From Xiphophorus maculatus (Eukaryota; Chordata; Actinopteri; Cyprinodontiformes; Poeciliidae), in the NCBI RefSeq assembly GCF_002775205.1, contig NC_036457.1:4635650-4699649 (forward strand): a stretch of DNA of 64,000 nt, written 5' to 3'. The notes beneath the pieces are model-generated. The model made no database searches. It saw nothing but the letters and a program-made list of their open reading frames with translations, and was not told the DNA's origin. Made by a program: the position numbers and the translations under genes. Numbering within the stretch: the first letter of the stretch is position 1; each line of letters begins with the position of its first letter. Shown piece by piece: positions 1-12,047 of the stretch.

Positions 1-92
1 TGAGTCAAACCAACATATTCCCCTCCTGGCCTGTGGGGGCGCTGCACCAAGAACCACTGAAGGAAACGACACAAAAACCTCTGAAGACCTCA
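1..92 (+). repeat. Dispersed 450-bp repeat, copy A (cut by window edge)
   Basis: Matches the 1250-1340, 7845-7935 and 44090-44180 (reverse) segments. The shared core is cccctcctggcctgtgggggcgctgcacc followed by a diagnostic ctgaaggaaacgac. The homology stops at about 92. Confidence 0.75.
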
Positions 93-1166
93 TTTCAGCC
101 AATCAGAACAGAGGAACATAAACGGAGCTCCTGGATTGGCAGCTTTGCAAGCAGCGTCCAGCAGCGTTACTTCAGCTTCCCGACGTGTTTTATCTTGAGA
201 TTATTTTAGATATTCTACATAAAAACAAAACAAAACCAACTTTCCACAGGAAAATCTACAGCCCACAAAGCTGAAAACTATTAAAAACTATTATGGATCT
301 ATAAGTTTTATCTGACAAACATGTGAAAAAGTCAGTTTGGATCCAAAACTTAAACTTTGTTTGAGACATAAAAAAATATTGATGAATCTAAAAGCCAATC
401 AGGATTTTCTGAGGTTGGGTGAATATTTTTGACTCCTGGTGTTTCTCCCTCTCAGTGGAAGGGAAGGAGCTGCCAGAGCGGCTTTCTGTGTCAGTCAGTC
501 AGCCGCTCGTTAACTAATTAGTGAGCTCGTTTATCTCATTAAGGCCTGATTGATCTGCAGCTGATGGCTGGCAGCCCTGAGAGTCTGCTGCACGTCAGCG
601 GGAGGAAGCTAATCGATATTAGCAACGCGGGGAAGAGTTTAACTGTTACGCAATCTCATTATGAGCCTGAGAACACAGGGGGTGGGGAATGTGTGTGTGT
701 GTGTTCTCTCGATGTACTTTACACCAATGTCATCACAAGGGCAGCGTTCCTGTTGATGTCTCACTCCGTCACTTTTATCTGTCACTTGTCTTCAAATATT
801 TACACACAAATGCGACTTTTCTGCTGAATTGTGCAACAAACTGCGCTCAACCCTTTCGAAGAAACTTTCTCGACATTTTGTCTGTCATGTGGTTGCGTGT
901 CTCTGCGCATACGGGGACAGACATGAACCCGCTAACACTCCCAGGAACTGTTTCTGCTCTCCTCATGAAACCCAAACACTGTAATTTATCTCCATCTCTC
1001 CCCCAGCCGGCCCGAGGCTCCCCGTGGGTTTGCGGTGGGCAGAAATGTCAGAGCCGTGGATTCCAGCGCTGGGCAGAGAGGCCGGCTGCTGCTCATCCCT
1101 CAGGGCGAATCAGATGGACCGATGATCCGAGTCTCTGGACTTTAAGACGGAGCAGAAGATTTATGG

Positions 1167-1525
1167 CTGTTTTTCCACCTGATGATCCGGTAGACTCTGT
1201 TCGACCAAAACTTCAACATCTGCTCCGTTTTCAGTTGCTGAAACCAACCAAACCCTTTGAGCAACCTGTTCCCCTCCTGGCCTGTGGGGGCGCTGCACCA
1301 AGAACTACTGAAGGAAACGACAAAAAGCCTCTGAAGACACTGAGAGCAACTTTCTTCTTCACCGGATGGAAACAAGATGGAGGCGTCGGATTTTAGCTGT
1401 TGGAGGATTTCTCTTTAGTCTTTGGCTGAAGACCAGGAGCCATTTCTGCAGCTAGCGCTAGGCTAGCACATTAGCTTAGGTTGTATTTGCCCAGAACGCC
1501 CTGCGCTGTAGTCTCGGTAGCTAAC
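1167..1525 (+). repeat. Dispersed 450-bp repeat, copy B
   Basis: Collinear with copies C and D from ttttccacctgatga through the gtgggggcgctgcacc core and ggaaacaagatggaggcgtc to ccctgcgctgtagtc. It lacks the last part present in C and D. Confidence 0.75.
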
Positions 1526-4489
1526 CATGCTAAACTTTTTCCAAGTTAGCAAAAAAACTAGAGCGCTAAATATAAAACTAGCTCTGTTTTGAGCTCATTA
1601 GCGGATTAGCAGAAGTGTTCCCACCATTGCAGCCACGTAAATAAACGCTTTAGAATTTATCTAGAAAAATTAATTTAAGGGAATCTTAGTGCATTAAACA
1701 TTGTTAAAGGTAGCAAATCCGCTAAACTGCTAAATGAAAGATTAGATCTGCTACTAATGCATTAGCGGACTAGCGCAAGGATTCCCATCGCTGCAGGCAA
1801 GCAAACTAGTGGTTTACAATTGATTCTGAAAACATAATTTATGGGAAGCTAAGTGCGCTAAGCAGTTTTAAAATTAGCAAAGATGCTAAAATGCTAAATG
1901 AAAAAAATAGCGTTAACAGCACATTAGCAGAAGTTTGCCTAGCACTGCCGCCAAACAAACTAGCGCTTGTGAATTTATCTACAAAAATTAATTTAGGAGA
2001 TGCTAAGTGTGCTAAATGTAGCAAAAGTGCTAAACCGCTAAATGACAGATCTAAATATCACGTAGATGTCTGTGGACAGTCACGTGGTCCAACCGTCTGA
2101 TGGTTCTGGAAGGAGATGGGTTCTGTGTGCTTTGACGGAAACTGAAATATGTAAACATAGAAAAGTGAAACATTTCCAACCAAGCTGCCGTTTCTCTGAG
2201 CCGAGTTATATTTAGCTCCTTCTGTGCTCCTGCAAAGGTGGCTTCATTAGTCCTGAGCATAAAACCCTCAGTGGGCCGACGGCGGGCCGGCCTGTTGCAT
2301 CACAGCCTGGCTTATATAATGTGATGCATATTTGATGCTGCAGCTCAGCAGAAAGCAGCAGAAGCCCAGTGTGTTTCCTGCATTTGAGGAAATGTAGGTT
2401 ATTTGGGTTCTTTTGGTGAGAGTGGGGCACCTGGGGGTCAAAGGTTACCAGGCAGAACCTGATGAATGTACAGAAACTCCAGTAGCATCGTCCGGACCTG
2501 AACTCTTATCTTAGCAGCAAACTCTGAGAGCCCAGATGGACCGAAACCGATCCTGGATGATCTGAATTCAATAACGGACTGGGTTAACGGCCTTACCCTG
2601 GATTACAGGTTCATCCACGGTACGAGTGCCAACGAGTCTCAATGAGTCCCAACAAGTCCCAATGAGTCCCAACGAGTCCCGAGTCCCAACGCGACGTAAA
2701 CTAAATCAGTTTTTATCCCAGCAGGGAGATTCTGCTGCCAGAAGCAGCAACTAAAAGGTTAAAACTAAAATAAATATCATCTGTTCATCCGTTGTGGTTT
2801 TATTATTCCCAGTTGAACTTTAGTTCGTCTTCCAGCTGCAGCGCTGCGGTTCTCCAGTTCTCCAGTTCTGCGGTTCTCCAGTCCTGCGGTTCTCCAGTTC
2901 TGCGGTTCTGCGCTCCGCTGCAGGGTTTTCTGAAGCGAACCGCCTTAAGATCATTCTCTGTTATCCCACGTTTCCTGAAACTTGTTTCACTTTGATGCCA
3001 AGAATCTCTCACTCCATGAAGGAGCTTTACTGCATTTCCATTTCCTGAAAGCCGAACTCATCTGCATACATTTGCATAGATATTTCTGGCATCCCTCAAG
3101 TCAACTTTGTTCTTAAAACCCGCCGGGAATTATATGGTGGACAGCGATTACTGCTGACATTAAGGTGGTCCGACATGAAAACGCAGAGCGACTGACGGCT
3201 GCGTCTGATCCTCCCTGGCGGAGCGGCTTCTTCTCAGCGACTTGTCATCCTGTCAGCGACTCGCTGCCTGGAAAACACGCCGGCTTCACACTCTGAAAAC
3301 AAACAGCCGACACATCAGAGCGACTCCTGATTTCACCTCACGCTGCTGCAGATGAAAGGCTGCAACTGGAAACTGAGTCAAAGAGCAACGACAGCAGAGA
3401 CAAACGGAGTTTATTTGTTTTATTGATTTTATCTGAGGCTTATTTTGGTTTTCTGGGATGAAATTAAAGATGACAGAAAATACAAGCAATAAGAGTGAAG
3501 GAGAGAAATTACACAGAAATGATAAAAATGGGGAAATTTCATTTGTTTTGAACTGCAGGACATTTCAGTTTTGTTTACTGAATATTTGCTGCAGGTTTAT
3601 AAGACTAACTAGTTTATGAACTTAAATTTAACTTTATATAATTTAAGTTACAAACATTTAGGAGTCCACATTACAGAAACATTCAGATAAAGCTTTAAAA
3701 AAAACTGATTTCTTTATCATTTCAAAATGATGAATCCCTTAAACTTTTGATTGGTTAGTTTGTTTCCAAGATAATATCTGTAACCATTAACAAATATTTT
3801 TACTTTTTTATTGTCCTCAGTCGTCTTTTAGAAAGGAACGTAACAGGAAAAGCAAAAACGAAAGAATGAAGTGAAACGAGTTGGGAAACGAGACTGGAGG
3901 AGAAATCGGGGGAAGTATTGAATCCAGAGAGGAGGGATGAGAGCGAGCGAAGGAAAAAACAGGAGGAAGGAGCGGCTGAAAGGACGGAGGAGCTGGAAAA
4001 CAGGACAAGAGGATGAAAAACAGAGGAAAAGAGACACTCAGAGAGAAAAAGAAAAAAATGACAAGAAAATCTCAACGTTGAGTAAAAATCTATCAAGTAA
4101 CAAAAGTTGTAGTCGGGATTGAAGGACAGCTAAAGGTGAAAGTTGACAGCAACAAAATTTGCGTTGCCGCCCGCGTGTCACATCTCTGTGTAAGAGTTTG
4201 AACTTTGACCTCATTTCCCAGGAAATGAACGGAGATTTAAAGAATATTTAAATCAATGAGTTTCCTTTAAATATATAAAACCTGGAAAACTGAGAATGTT
4301 TGGTTTGAAATAATAAAAGTTTTGATATGGGCATCTGTCCAGGGCACCATCAGTAAGGGGCGGGGAGATCAAACATCTTCTGTTCCCTGGATGTGGCGTT
4401 AGCTTCTGTTAGCTTCACCTGATTCCTGTCACAGAATCTTTTGTTTTTTTTGCTCCAGTTCCAAGATTATAGTTTCTGTTATTTGAAAG
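1526..4489. other. Gene-free stretch with gctaaa/gctagc-rich sequence
   Basis: 1530-2060 is rich in degenerate gctaaatgctaa and ttagcag words. 2830-2920 has an imperfect ttctccagttctgcgg repeat, and 3830-4080 is purine-rich. No exon with family similarity or paired splice sites was recognised on either strand. Confidence 0.5.
2630..2690 (+). repeat. 10-bp tandem repeat (aacgagtccc)
   Basis: About six copies of aacgagtccc with variants aatgagtccc and aacaagtccc. Confidence 0.75.
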
Positions 4490-4635
4490 TGCAATGAGAG
4501 GAAAGTAGGTAACGAGAGGGAAGACAAAGGTCACCAGGCCGGGAATCGAACCTGCGACGGCCGCGCAGAGGACTGAGGCCTCCTGATGTGGGTTGTGCTC
4601 CACCGCTGCTCCACCGCTGCTCCACCACAACATCC
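4490..4635 (-). mobile_element. tRNA-derived SINE fragment, same family as in pex3 intron 3
   Basis: On the minus strand a B box (GGTTCGATTCCCGG) is followed by a tail of the form cttccctctcgttacctactttcctctca. This resembles the tail of the copy at 36990-37245. The tRNA-like 5' part is shortened and replaced by repeats of gctccaccgct. Confidence 0.55.
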
Positions 4636-6247
4636 CATAATCTGCTTCATTTTAACGGTTTGGAGGCGACAGGAGGAGGGTGCAGATTTATATTTTATAC
4701 TTCAAAGTTAAACTTATTGATTAATCAGATTAATCACAGTGTGATTAATCTGATTACATTTTTTAATTGATGGACAGCGTTAATAAAAACCTTAAAAAGT
4801 TACATTTTAAACATGAAAACCTAAAACCCTCCTGCATCAGTCATCTCTGCTTCACAACAGATTTATTTCCACCGTCTGAAGGCGCTAACGCCGTTAGCAT
4901 GTGCTAATCCCATCTCCCTTGACTGACAGGAAGCACGAGATGCTAGCCAGCTGCGCTAGCCTTAAGATTTAATGCTCTGAGAGTGAGCTAGCGTGGAGCT
5001 AATCGCTCCTAAAGCTCTGCATCTGGGGTTAGCTAGCTAATCCGAGCGACTGCAGGAACAACCTCAATCCGACGTTTTCACAAATATGTCAAACGCAGAA
5101 AGTGCATCGTGGGATTAAGATTAAACTGCTGCAGAGAGAAGAGATTTCAGGAGCAGCTGGAGCATTTAGCTGCGGCTAACAGCAGTGCTGAGGTAAACGT
5201 CAGGTTTTTATGTAAGAAACTGAGAGACATCGAGTTTCTCTGACTCTCCAGCAGCTTCCTGTGTGAAGACAGGAAATTATGTCATGCTGGTCGGGTCAGA
5301 AATATCTGAGTAGCGATTATCTCTGAGTGCTTCACATCCAGGCACCTGCTGCTCTCTTTCTTCCTCTCCATCCCCAAAAATCACAGGCTTCAAACCGACC
5401 CGTCCTCCTCTTCCTCCTCCTCCTCCTTCCGTCCCTCATGTTTATAGAGGAAGGGCAGGAAGGGCAGGAAGGGCAGGAAGCCACGGGGCGACACGCCACC
5501 TGTTCCCCAACGGGTTGGGAGGAAGAGGAAGGCCGCGAGAGACGAAGGAGCCGCAAGTCGAAACATGAGAGCAAAACGGATCTGGAGCGAGAAGTTAAGA
5601 GACTAAAACCAGGAGCAGGAAAAGAACTGGGAATGATGGCAAGAATGGGAAACACTGGGATATATAAAACATGACAGAACAATAAACACAGAAAATAAAG
5701 AAGAGAAAAAGATTTCTACACCTTCAAACCTCAACTCTCATTACAACAATAATCACTTTTCTGCTTTTATGCTGTTTCTGATTCGGCATCATCTGCCAAA
5801 CGTCAAATTATTTTGGAAAAAGATCAAAGACGAGTTGCTAAGAAATGGATATTTTTCATCACTGATCCAGAAGGAAAGCATCTAATTTTAAAATTCCCAG
5901 TTATAGGAACACGAGTCTTTCTTTCTAAACACTCGCTACGTTTAATCGTTTAAATAAAAGCTGATTTAATCTCTACTAAGGTTTGTTTTATTTAACATTT
6001 TCCATTTTGAGAAAATTATAAACCTGATTAAAAATAAAAACTCTCCATTTATATCACCACCTATGGATGGATAACATCTGTACTGAACTGCAGTTGGGGC
6101 CAAACACACTCAGCCTAAGGGCCACAAACGGCCCCCGGGCCACACTTTGGACATCAAAACCTCAGTTAGTTTTAGATCATCATTGATTTTAGTCCATATT
6201 TGAACTTTTCTTCATTATTCCTCTGTAACGCAGCGTTTCTGTTTTCG
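4636..6247. other. Gene-free stretch, purine/pyrimidine-rich tracts
   Basis: Includes a ggaagggcag tandem at about 5450-5480 and, at 6090-6160, a fragment of a ggcccccgggccacactttgga-type dispersed fish repeat. The open frames at 5327-5682 on both strands are low-complexity products of the tract, not a recognisable protein. Confidence 0.45.
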
Positions 6248-6440
6248 TCATTGAAATGCTTTGAGCTGAAACGAGCGGCTCTGATCAAAAAGACTGAAGA
6301 TATGGGGGCCAAGAACTGACCCCTGAGGGACACCGTACGTTACCAAACCAACCTGAGAGACACTGACACTGAAATGAGACTCAAGTCCATGACTGGAGTT
6401 CAGTCCTGACGTCTGAAAACAGAAAAACGACGGAAAGACT
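6248..6440 (-). mobile_element. L2/CR1-type LINE reverse transcriptase fragment
   Basis: The minus-strand translation contains FSVSVSQVGLVTYGVPQGSVLGP. This matches the conserved RT palm motif (GVPQGSVLGP) and its upstream block in L2/Maui-like and CR1-like elements. Only a short piece survives; no long frame extends on either side. Confidence 0.6.
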
Positions 6441-6822
6441 GAAACCAGACACTGGAGAAAAATGTTAAAGTCAAAACAAAAGTTTAAAGACCCTGAAAAA
6501 GCCACAAGAACGGCCAACGAAGATTTAAACGGATCTAAAGTCAGACAGTTGTGGGAAAATGGAAGAAAAAATGAAGATCTTCTCATGCAGCCAGAGAGTC
6601 AGAGGTCTGACACATGAGCAGACTAATGCATGTGCAAATGCAGAAATGCACACACTCATCCACAGCTTCACCTCGCATGCACACCTACAGAGCATGAGCA
6701 GGAAGTGAGCAGGAAGTGAACAGGAAGTGAGCAGGCTGCAGCAGCAAGGAGGTTATTTGCATGAGGAATGATGCGGAAGCAAAACCAAAACTCTTTATTG
6801 CACCGCACTGTACTCAGAACCA

Positions 6823-6876
6823 CGATGCACACACACACACCCTCACACACACACACAGAGAGTGACACACACACAC
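6823..6876 (+). repeat. (CA)n microsatellite, interrupted
   Basis: CA dinucleotide runs broken by ccct and gagagtg. Confidence 0.8.
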
Positions 6877-7035
6877 ACTCTGCTTTCCATCCCATTTGAA
6901 TGCACAAACAAAGAGCCAGTGGACTCTGGTTGCTTAGAGGAAACGGGAACCAAACTAACTGCTGCTGTTTCGGCAACATTCACATCCCTCAGTGCTATTC
7001 AAAGTCTGCTGCTCTGTTATCTCACTCCGTGACTG

Positions 7036-7037
<2 letters not shown>

Positions 7038-7085
<48 letters not shown>

Positions 7086-7101
7086 CACACACACACACAC
7101 G
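7038..7101 (+). repeat. (CA)n microsatellite
   Basis: About 31 CA units with a single CG interruption near 7079. Confidence 0.95.
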
Positions 7102-7209
7102 CTCCTCTTCATCAGTACTTCAGATCATAATTCCCGGTTTTATGCCTTGCACTCGCTCTTCATGCGATGCTGTCAAGGGCGCAGCGTGCACCGCTTGTAC
7201 CAAGCTGTG

Positions 7210-7223
7210 GTCGCCATGGCAAC
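7210..7223. promoter_or_regulatory. RFX X-box-like palindrome
   Basis: GTCGCCATGGCAAC fits the RFX X-box consensus exactly. A near-match, GTTACCATGGCAGC, is at 7421-7434. No nearby transcription start was recognised, so function is unproven. Confidence 0.35.
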
Positions 7224-7778
7224 AGGACACACACACACTTCCTCTTCACCTCAAGGCTTTTTTCTGCCGTCTCCGTCAGAGCGAACGCGTGTCTGCTACC
7301 AGAGGAAGCGAGCGTGTGAATGTTCCCAGTCATTTCCCTGTCCGCCCGTTAACCCAGCAGAGACCCGTCTAATTATTTTGTTCGCACCACTTTTGTTTTG
7401 TGTTCAGCGGACCAACAGCGGTTACCATGGCAGCCGCGTCTCCATCTGCTTCTTATGTTTTTCCCGTTTCATTCCGATTATTTATTTAACGGGTTCGGAG
7501 TTGTTCTGAGCTGTTTATGATCCAGAAAACAGCATCTTGATGTTCAGCCCCATTTCTAGAGTTTACTGCCAAAACAGCGCTGCTTTTTACTGCAGCTTTG
7601 GTTCTTTGTGGTCGGATAACTACATAATTGAACAATTTGTCTCGTATTGAAGTTTGGGTCAGTCTGAATACAGAGTACAGTTTGAACTGAAGACCCTCGC
7701 TCTGTTTAACATCGCCTGGTTTGAGCAGGATAAAACTAAAAGTCCCATAAGCAGCAGAACCTGACAGGTTTCACTTCT

Positions 7779-8230
7779 GGTTGATTTTCCGCCTGATAGT
7801 CCAGGAGACTCGGTTCGATTGAGGTCCAAACCAACCAAATCCTTTGAGCAACCTGTTCCCCTCCTGGCCTGTGGGGGCGCTGCACCGACAACCACTGAAG
7901 GAAACGACACAAAAACCTCTGAAGACACTGAGAGCAACTTCCTGTTTCACCAGATGGAAACAAGATGGAGGCGTCAGATTTTAGTGTTGGAGGATTTCTC
8001 TTTAGTCTTTGACTGAAGACCAGGAGCCATTTCTGCTGCTAGCGCTAGGCTAGCACGTTAGCTTTGGTTGGATTTACACAGAATGCCCTGCGCTGTAGTC
8101 CACTGCCTGCTTTTGTAGCCGTCTCTGGTCCACTTGGCGTTCACATTCAAACCGAACCCAGACCGAGGTTTGGAGGACCAGAGGTCAGAGGTCAGTTAGA
8201 GTTCACACCTCACCAACCGAACCGGTTAAA
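7779..8230 (+). repeat. Dispersed 450-bp repeat, copy C (longest direct copy)
   Basis: Runs from attttccgcctgatagtcc through the core to a distal part that ends gttcacacctcaccaaccgaacc. Together with the reverse copy D it defines a unit of about 450 bp. No long coding frame or certain terminal repeats are seen, so the class (MITE or SINE) is open. Confidence 0.75.
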
Positions 8231-8732
8231 CAGCAGGGTCAGATCATCTTTATGAGTTATTATTATTACCAGAGACGTAGCGCTGCGTTAAAATACTTTA
8301 AAGTTAAAAGTATCGACTTAACGTCTAAATGACGTCATCAGGCAGAAAACTAAACAATTTATGAGCAAAAGACTGAAATGAAAAGAAAACATACAAACAA
8401 ATAACAAGATTCCAAAATCACCAGCTTTAAGCAGAAGAAAAACTTTTCCAAATGAAATCTCTGACCAAAACGTAGAAATATAATCATTAATAACTGAGAG
8501 CAGAGTAATAAATGTCTGACATTCTACCGTTTTAAATATTATTCAATAGTTTTCAAATTTACCCCAAAAATTTATTTTTAGATTAAAATTATGGAAAGAA
8601 AAATAATTTCACCGCTTTAATGCAGATAAACAAAATAAACAGCTGGAGGTTTTCCCATCACTTTCTGTAACAGGAACCATCCAGATGTTTTCCACATCAG
8701 GAAAGTTTTTCTAGCATCTCAGCCAGGAACCC

Positions 8733-8968
8733 GGCGGGAACACCGGGGGCCGGAGCGTCGCAGCGCAGACCGCTGGAGCACCGGGTCCCGAAGCGCCGGG
8801 GGCCAAGGCGCCGGAGGCCCAGAGCGCCGGGGCCCAGAGCGCCGGGGCCCGAAGCACCGGGGCCCAGAGTGCCGGGGGCCGAAGCGCCGGGGGCCAGAGT
8901 GCCGGGGGCCGAAGCGCCGGGGGCCAGAGTGCCGGGGGCCGAAGCGCCGGGGGCCCGAGGCCCCAGTG
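8733..8968 (+). repeat. GC-rich minisatellite (gccgggggccgaagc-like)
   Basis: Tandem array of about 15-bp units alternating gccgggggccgaagc and gccgggggccagagt, nearly all G+C and strongly CpG-bearing in an otherwise AT-rich region. The last part (8870-8955) has an almost exact 30-bp alternating period. Confidence 0.9.
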
Positions 8969-9402
8969 ACCGGCTCCTTAAAGGATTCAGAGCATGGCTG
9001 GGAAAACTTTCCATCTTAGAGGGAAGGTTTGTCATTTACACGTTCAGCTGTGGTCACACCTCTGATAACGAAGCCAGGCGGTTGTCAAGGCAACCAGCCA
9101 GGAGAAAACGAGCGAACGGTTAAATAAACGCCTCGTCTGACTAAAGCATCTGCCATTTTAAATCCCAGTCATGGCTGTTGGTAAAGCTCCTGTAACATTC
9201 TCTCTCCTGGCAAATCGTGGCATCATTTCTCAGATTTAATCCAACTGTGGGTTTGAAATAGAGAGCAGATTTTATCCTGGGCATTCAGAGAAAACAAAAC
9301 CCTGCTGACGTCTGGATCAGCTGATTCTGGCTCCCAGAACGTCCCAAAGAACCAGAAGGACGAGCAGCCAGCAGGTCTTCCTGCTGTGACTGAGGATCTT
9401 AC

Positions 9403-9442
9403 CTTCAGCAGCCGTTTTGTCCTGCAGCTCAAACATCCGAGT
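9403..9442 (-). other. Candidate 40-nt minus-strand exon (possible hivep2 5' UTR exon)
   Basis: On the minus strand a strong pyrimidine tract ending in tgtgttttcag precedes ACTCGGATGTTTGAGCTGC..., and the segment ends GCTGAAG directly before the donor gtaagatcc. A 40-nt unit with both splice sites near consensus is unlikely by chance. It contains an ATG, but I cannot assign a protein. Synteny makes a noncoding exon of hivep2, which is head to head with aig1 in human, the leading idea. Confidence 0.35.
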
Positions 9443-9689
9443 CTGAAAACACAGAAAGAAACAAAGTTAGCAGTTTGTCCAAACAGTCACAATGATTAGT
9501 ACATTTAGTTACTGAGCGTTAAATGGTAAAGAGCTAAATGGAAACTAGCTCCACTGTTAGCATAAGAGTGTTTCACCACAATCTGTCTCAGAGCTACAGA
9601 TGCTCTTCATGCGACTCGTTTTAATCTAGTAAATTAGTTTGAGACGAGCGGCGGAGAAAAAGCCACAGATGAGGAATTAGGTTGGTCTG

Positions 9690-9955
9690 TGGCTGCCAGG
9701 GCCGGCCTGAGGCAGAAGCAGACTTTGCGGCTGCACAGTTTGAACTCAACCAGAAAAGCATCAAAGTTTCAAGAATTTCATTTCCACTCAACAGATCAGT
9801 GAGAATTAATAACAATATGAATCATAACATTTTAATTCAACGCTGCGTTTCTAATTAACTGTAAAACAAGTTGATCCAGAACGAACCGTGTGAAACGGGC
9901 CCCAGCAGAACTCAGCCCAGGGCCCCAGAGTGCCTGGGGCCGCCTCTGCATGACC
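9690..9955. repeat. Dispersed repeat with inverted GGCC-rich ends
   Basis: cagggccggcctgaggcagaagcagactt at 9697 and gggccccagcagaactcagcccagggcccc...cctggggccgcctctgc at 9897-9950 are partly inverse to each other. This is a pattern typical of a small fish DNA element. Family not identified. Confidence 0.35.
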
Positions 9956-10536
9956 ATTAAAAACACAATTATTATTTATGTTTATGTTTATTTGGCCCAG
10001 GTGATAAAAATCTGAAATCACATCTTCAGTGTTTGATGTTGTGTGGGTGACCTCTGACCCCGTCGTCTGCAGCAGATGGAGGGATTCAGTTTTTCTTCCC
10101 GAGACTCGTTTTCTGTTTCCGTTTGTTTTGCTCGTGTTTCATCCTTTGAAGTTTTCTGTCTGTTTTCTTGTTGGGAATAAATGGAAATGAAGAAACTCCA
10201 AACCTTCAGGTTTTCACTTCCTCGTGACCAAAAGAGTTTTTCACTTATGAACATGAAATGATCCAGAGACACAAACATGCAACATTTCAGTTCTGTGTCA
10301 AAGCAAAACCTGTGAGTGAAAATGAGAGTTCAGACTCGGCAGCAGTTCTGGATCAGGTTTCATATTCGTGGGTTGCATCGATTCGTAGTTTTCATTTTCA
10401 GTGTCGGCACCAAATAGCGGCTGCAGATTCTCAGTGAGTCACTGGAAGCTGCTGCTGGCGGCGCGGCATCAGGAAACTTTGTTCAGTTATGAGTTATGAT
10501 GTCAGATATGTAACAGGTTGGAGCAAACGGACAGAG

Positions 10537-11143
10537 AAACGTCCCGGAAACAGAAAAACGTCCGGAAACAGAAAAACGTCCGGAAACAGAAAAACGTCCG
10601 GAAACAGAGAAACGTCCGGAAACAGAGAAACGTCCGGAAACAGAAAAACGTCCGGAAACAGAAAAACGTCCGGAAACAGATAAACGTCCGGAAACAGATA
10701 AACGTCCGGAAACAGATAAACTTCCGGAAACAGAGAAACGTCCGGAAACAGAGAAACGTCCGGAAACAGAAAAACGTCCGGAAACAGAGAAACGTCCGGA
10801 AACAGAAAAACGTCCGGAAACAGAGAAACGTCCGGAAACAGAAAAACGTCCGGAAACAGCAAAACGTCCGGAAACAGAGAAACGTCCGGAAACAGAGAAA
10901 CATCCCGGAAACAGAGAAACGTCCGGAAACAGAAAAACGTCCGGAAACAGAAAAACGTCCCGGAAACAGAGAAACGTCCCGGAAACAGAAAAACGTCCGG
11001 AAACAGAAAAACGTCCGGAAACAGAGAAACGTCCGGAAACAGAGAAACGTCCGGAAACAGAGAAACATCCCGGAAACAGAGAAACGTCCGGAAACAGAGA
11101 AACGTCCGGAAACAGAAAAACGTCTGGAAACAGAGAAACGTCC
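10537..11143 (+). repeat. 18-bp minisatellite (cggaaacagaaaaacgtc)
   Basis: About 33 copies of an 18-bp unit with A/G variants (gaaaaacg, gagaaacg, gataaacg) and a few 19-bp units with an extra C. Because 18 is a multiple of 3, it stays open in several frames on both strands and yields long artificial proteins. I call it noncoding. Confidence 0.95.
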
Positions 11144-11528
11144 CTCCAGCTGGATGGCTGAGCCAGAGACCAACAGGCAGCAGAGAGAAAGTTTGGGAAG
11201 CTGAGGAACGGAGTGGTTTGGGTTTCTGAAGATGATCCGGTCGTGACGCAGCGGAGCCTTAGTCAGCATCCTGCAGGAGGAAAACCCGGAGTCGGTTGAG
11301 TCATTTGGGATTTCCTGGTTACAAAACTCTGAATTAGCTCCACCGTCTGAGGCAGGAAGCTGAACACAGAGGCTGAGAAACGAGGCCAGAAAAGGTTTCC
11401 TTCGTTTTCTACACCTTCATCATCCTCAGCTCATGTTTCCTGTGTCCAGCCTGATCTCCTTCCCTCCTGCAGGAGAACCTGGACTGACGGACCCGGAGGA
11501 ACCGCTCCGCCTGGCTTCAGCCGGGCCG

Positions 11529-12047
11529 GGTTCGCTCCCAGTTTGCTCCCAGTTTGTTCCCAGTTTGCTCTGGGTTTCGCTCCCAGTTTGCTCTCAGTTC
11601 GTTCCCAGTTTGCTCCCAGTTTGTTCCCAGTTTGCTCCGGGTTTCGCTCCCAGTTTGCTCCTAGTCCGCTCCCAGTTCGTTCCCAGTTCGCTCCCAGTTT
11701 GCTCCCAGTTCGTTCCCAGTTTGCTTCGGGTTTCGCTCCCTGTTTGCTCCTAGTTCGCTCCCAGTTTACTCCCAGTTCGTTCCCAGTTTGCTCCGGGTTT
11801 CGCTCCCAGTTTGCTCCCAGTTCGTTCCCAGTTTGCTCCGGGTTTCGTTCCCAGTTTGCTCCCAGTTCGTTCCCAGTTTGCTCTGGGTTTCGCTCCCAGT
11901 TTGCTCCCAGTTCGCTCCCAGTTTGCTCCCAGTTCGTTCCCAGTTTGCTCCGGGTTTCGCTCCCAGTTTGCTCCGGGTTTCGTTCCCAGTTTGCTCCGGG
12001 TTTCGCTCCCAGTTTGCTCCCAGTTCGTTCCCAGTTTGCTCCGGGTT
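11529..12047 (+). repeat. 11/12-bp minisatellite with 45-bp higher-order period
   Basis: Units gctcccagttt, gctcccagttc, gttcccagttt and gctccgggtttc recur in a loose 45-bp order. It is open in several frames; no protein family is suggested. Confidence 0.9.

Noticed and set aside
5327..5682. Overlapping open frames on both strands, 115 and 116 aa
   Set aside because: Low-complexity Arg/Lys/Glu-rich and Ser/Pro-rich readings of a purine tract, with no recognised domain.
10494..11269. Long open frames of over 200 aa on both strands
   Set aside because: They are products of the 18-bp minisatellite, whose length is a multiple of three. No start context, splice signals or family similarity support a gene.
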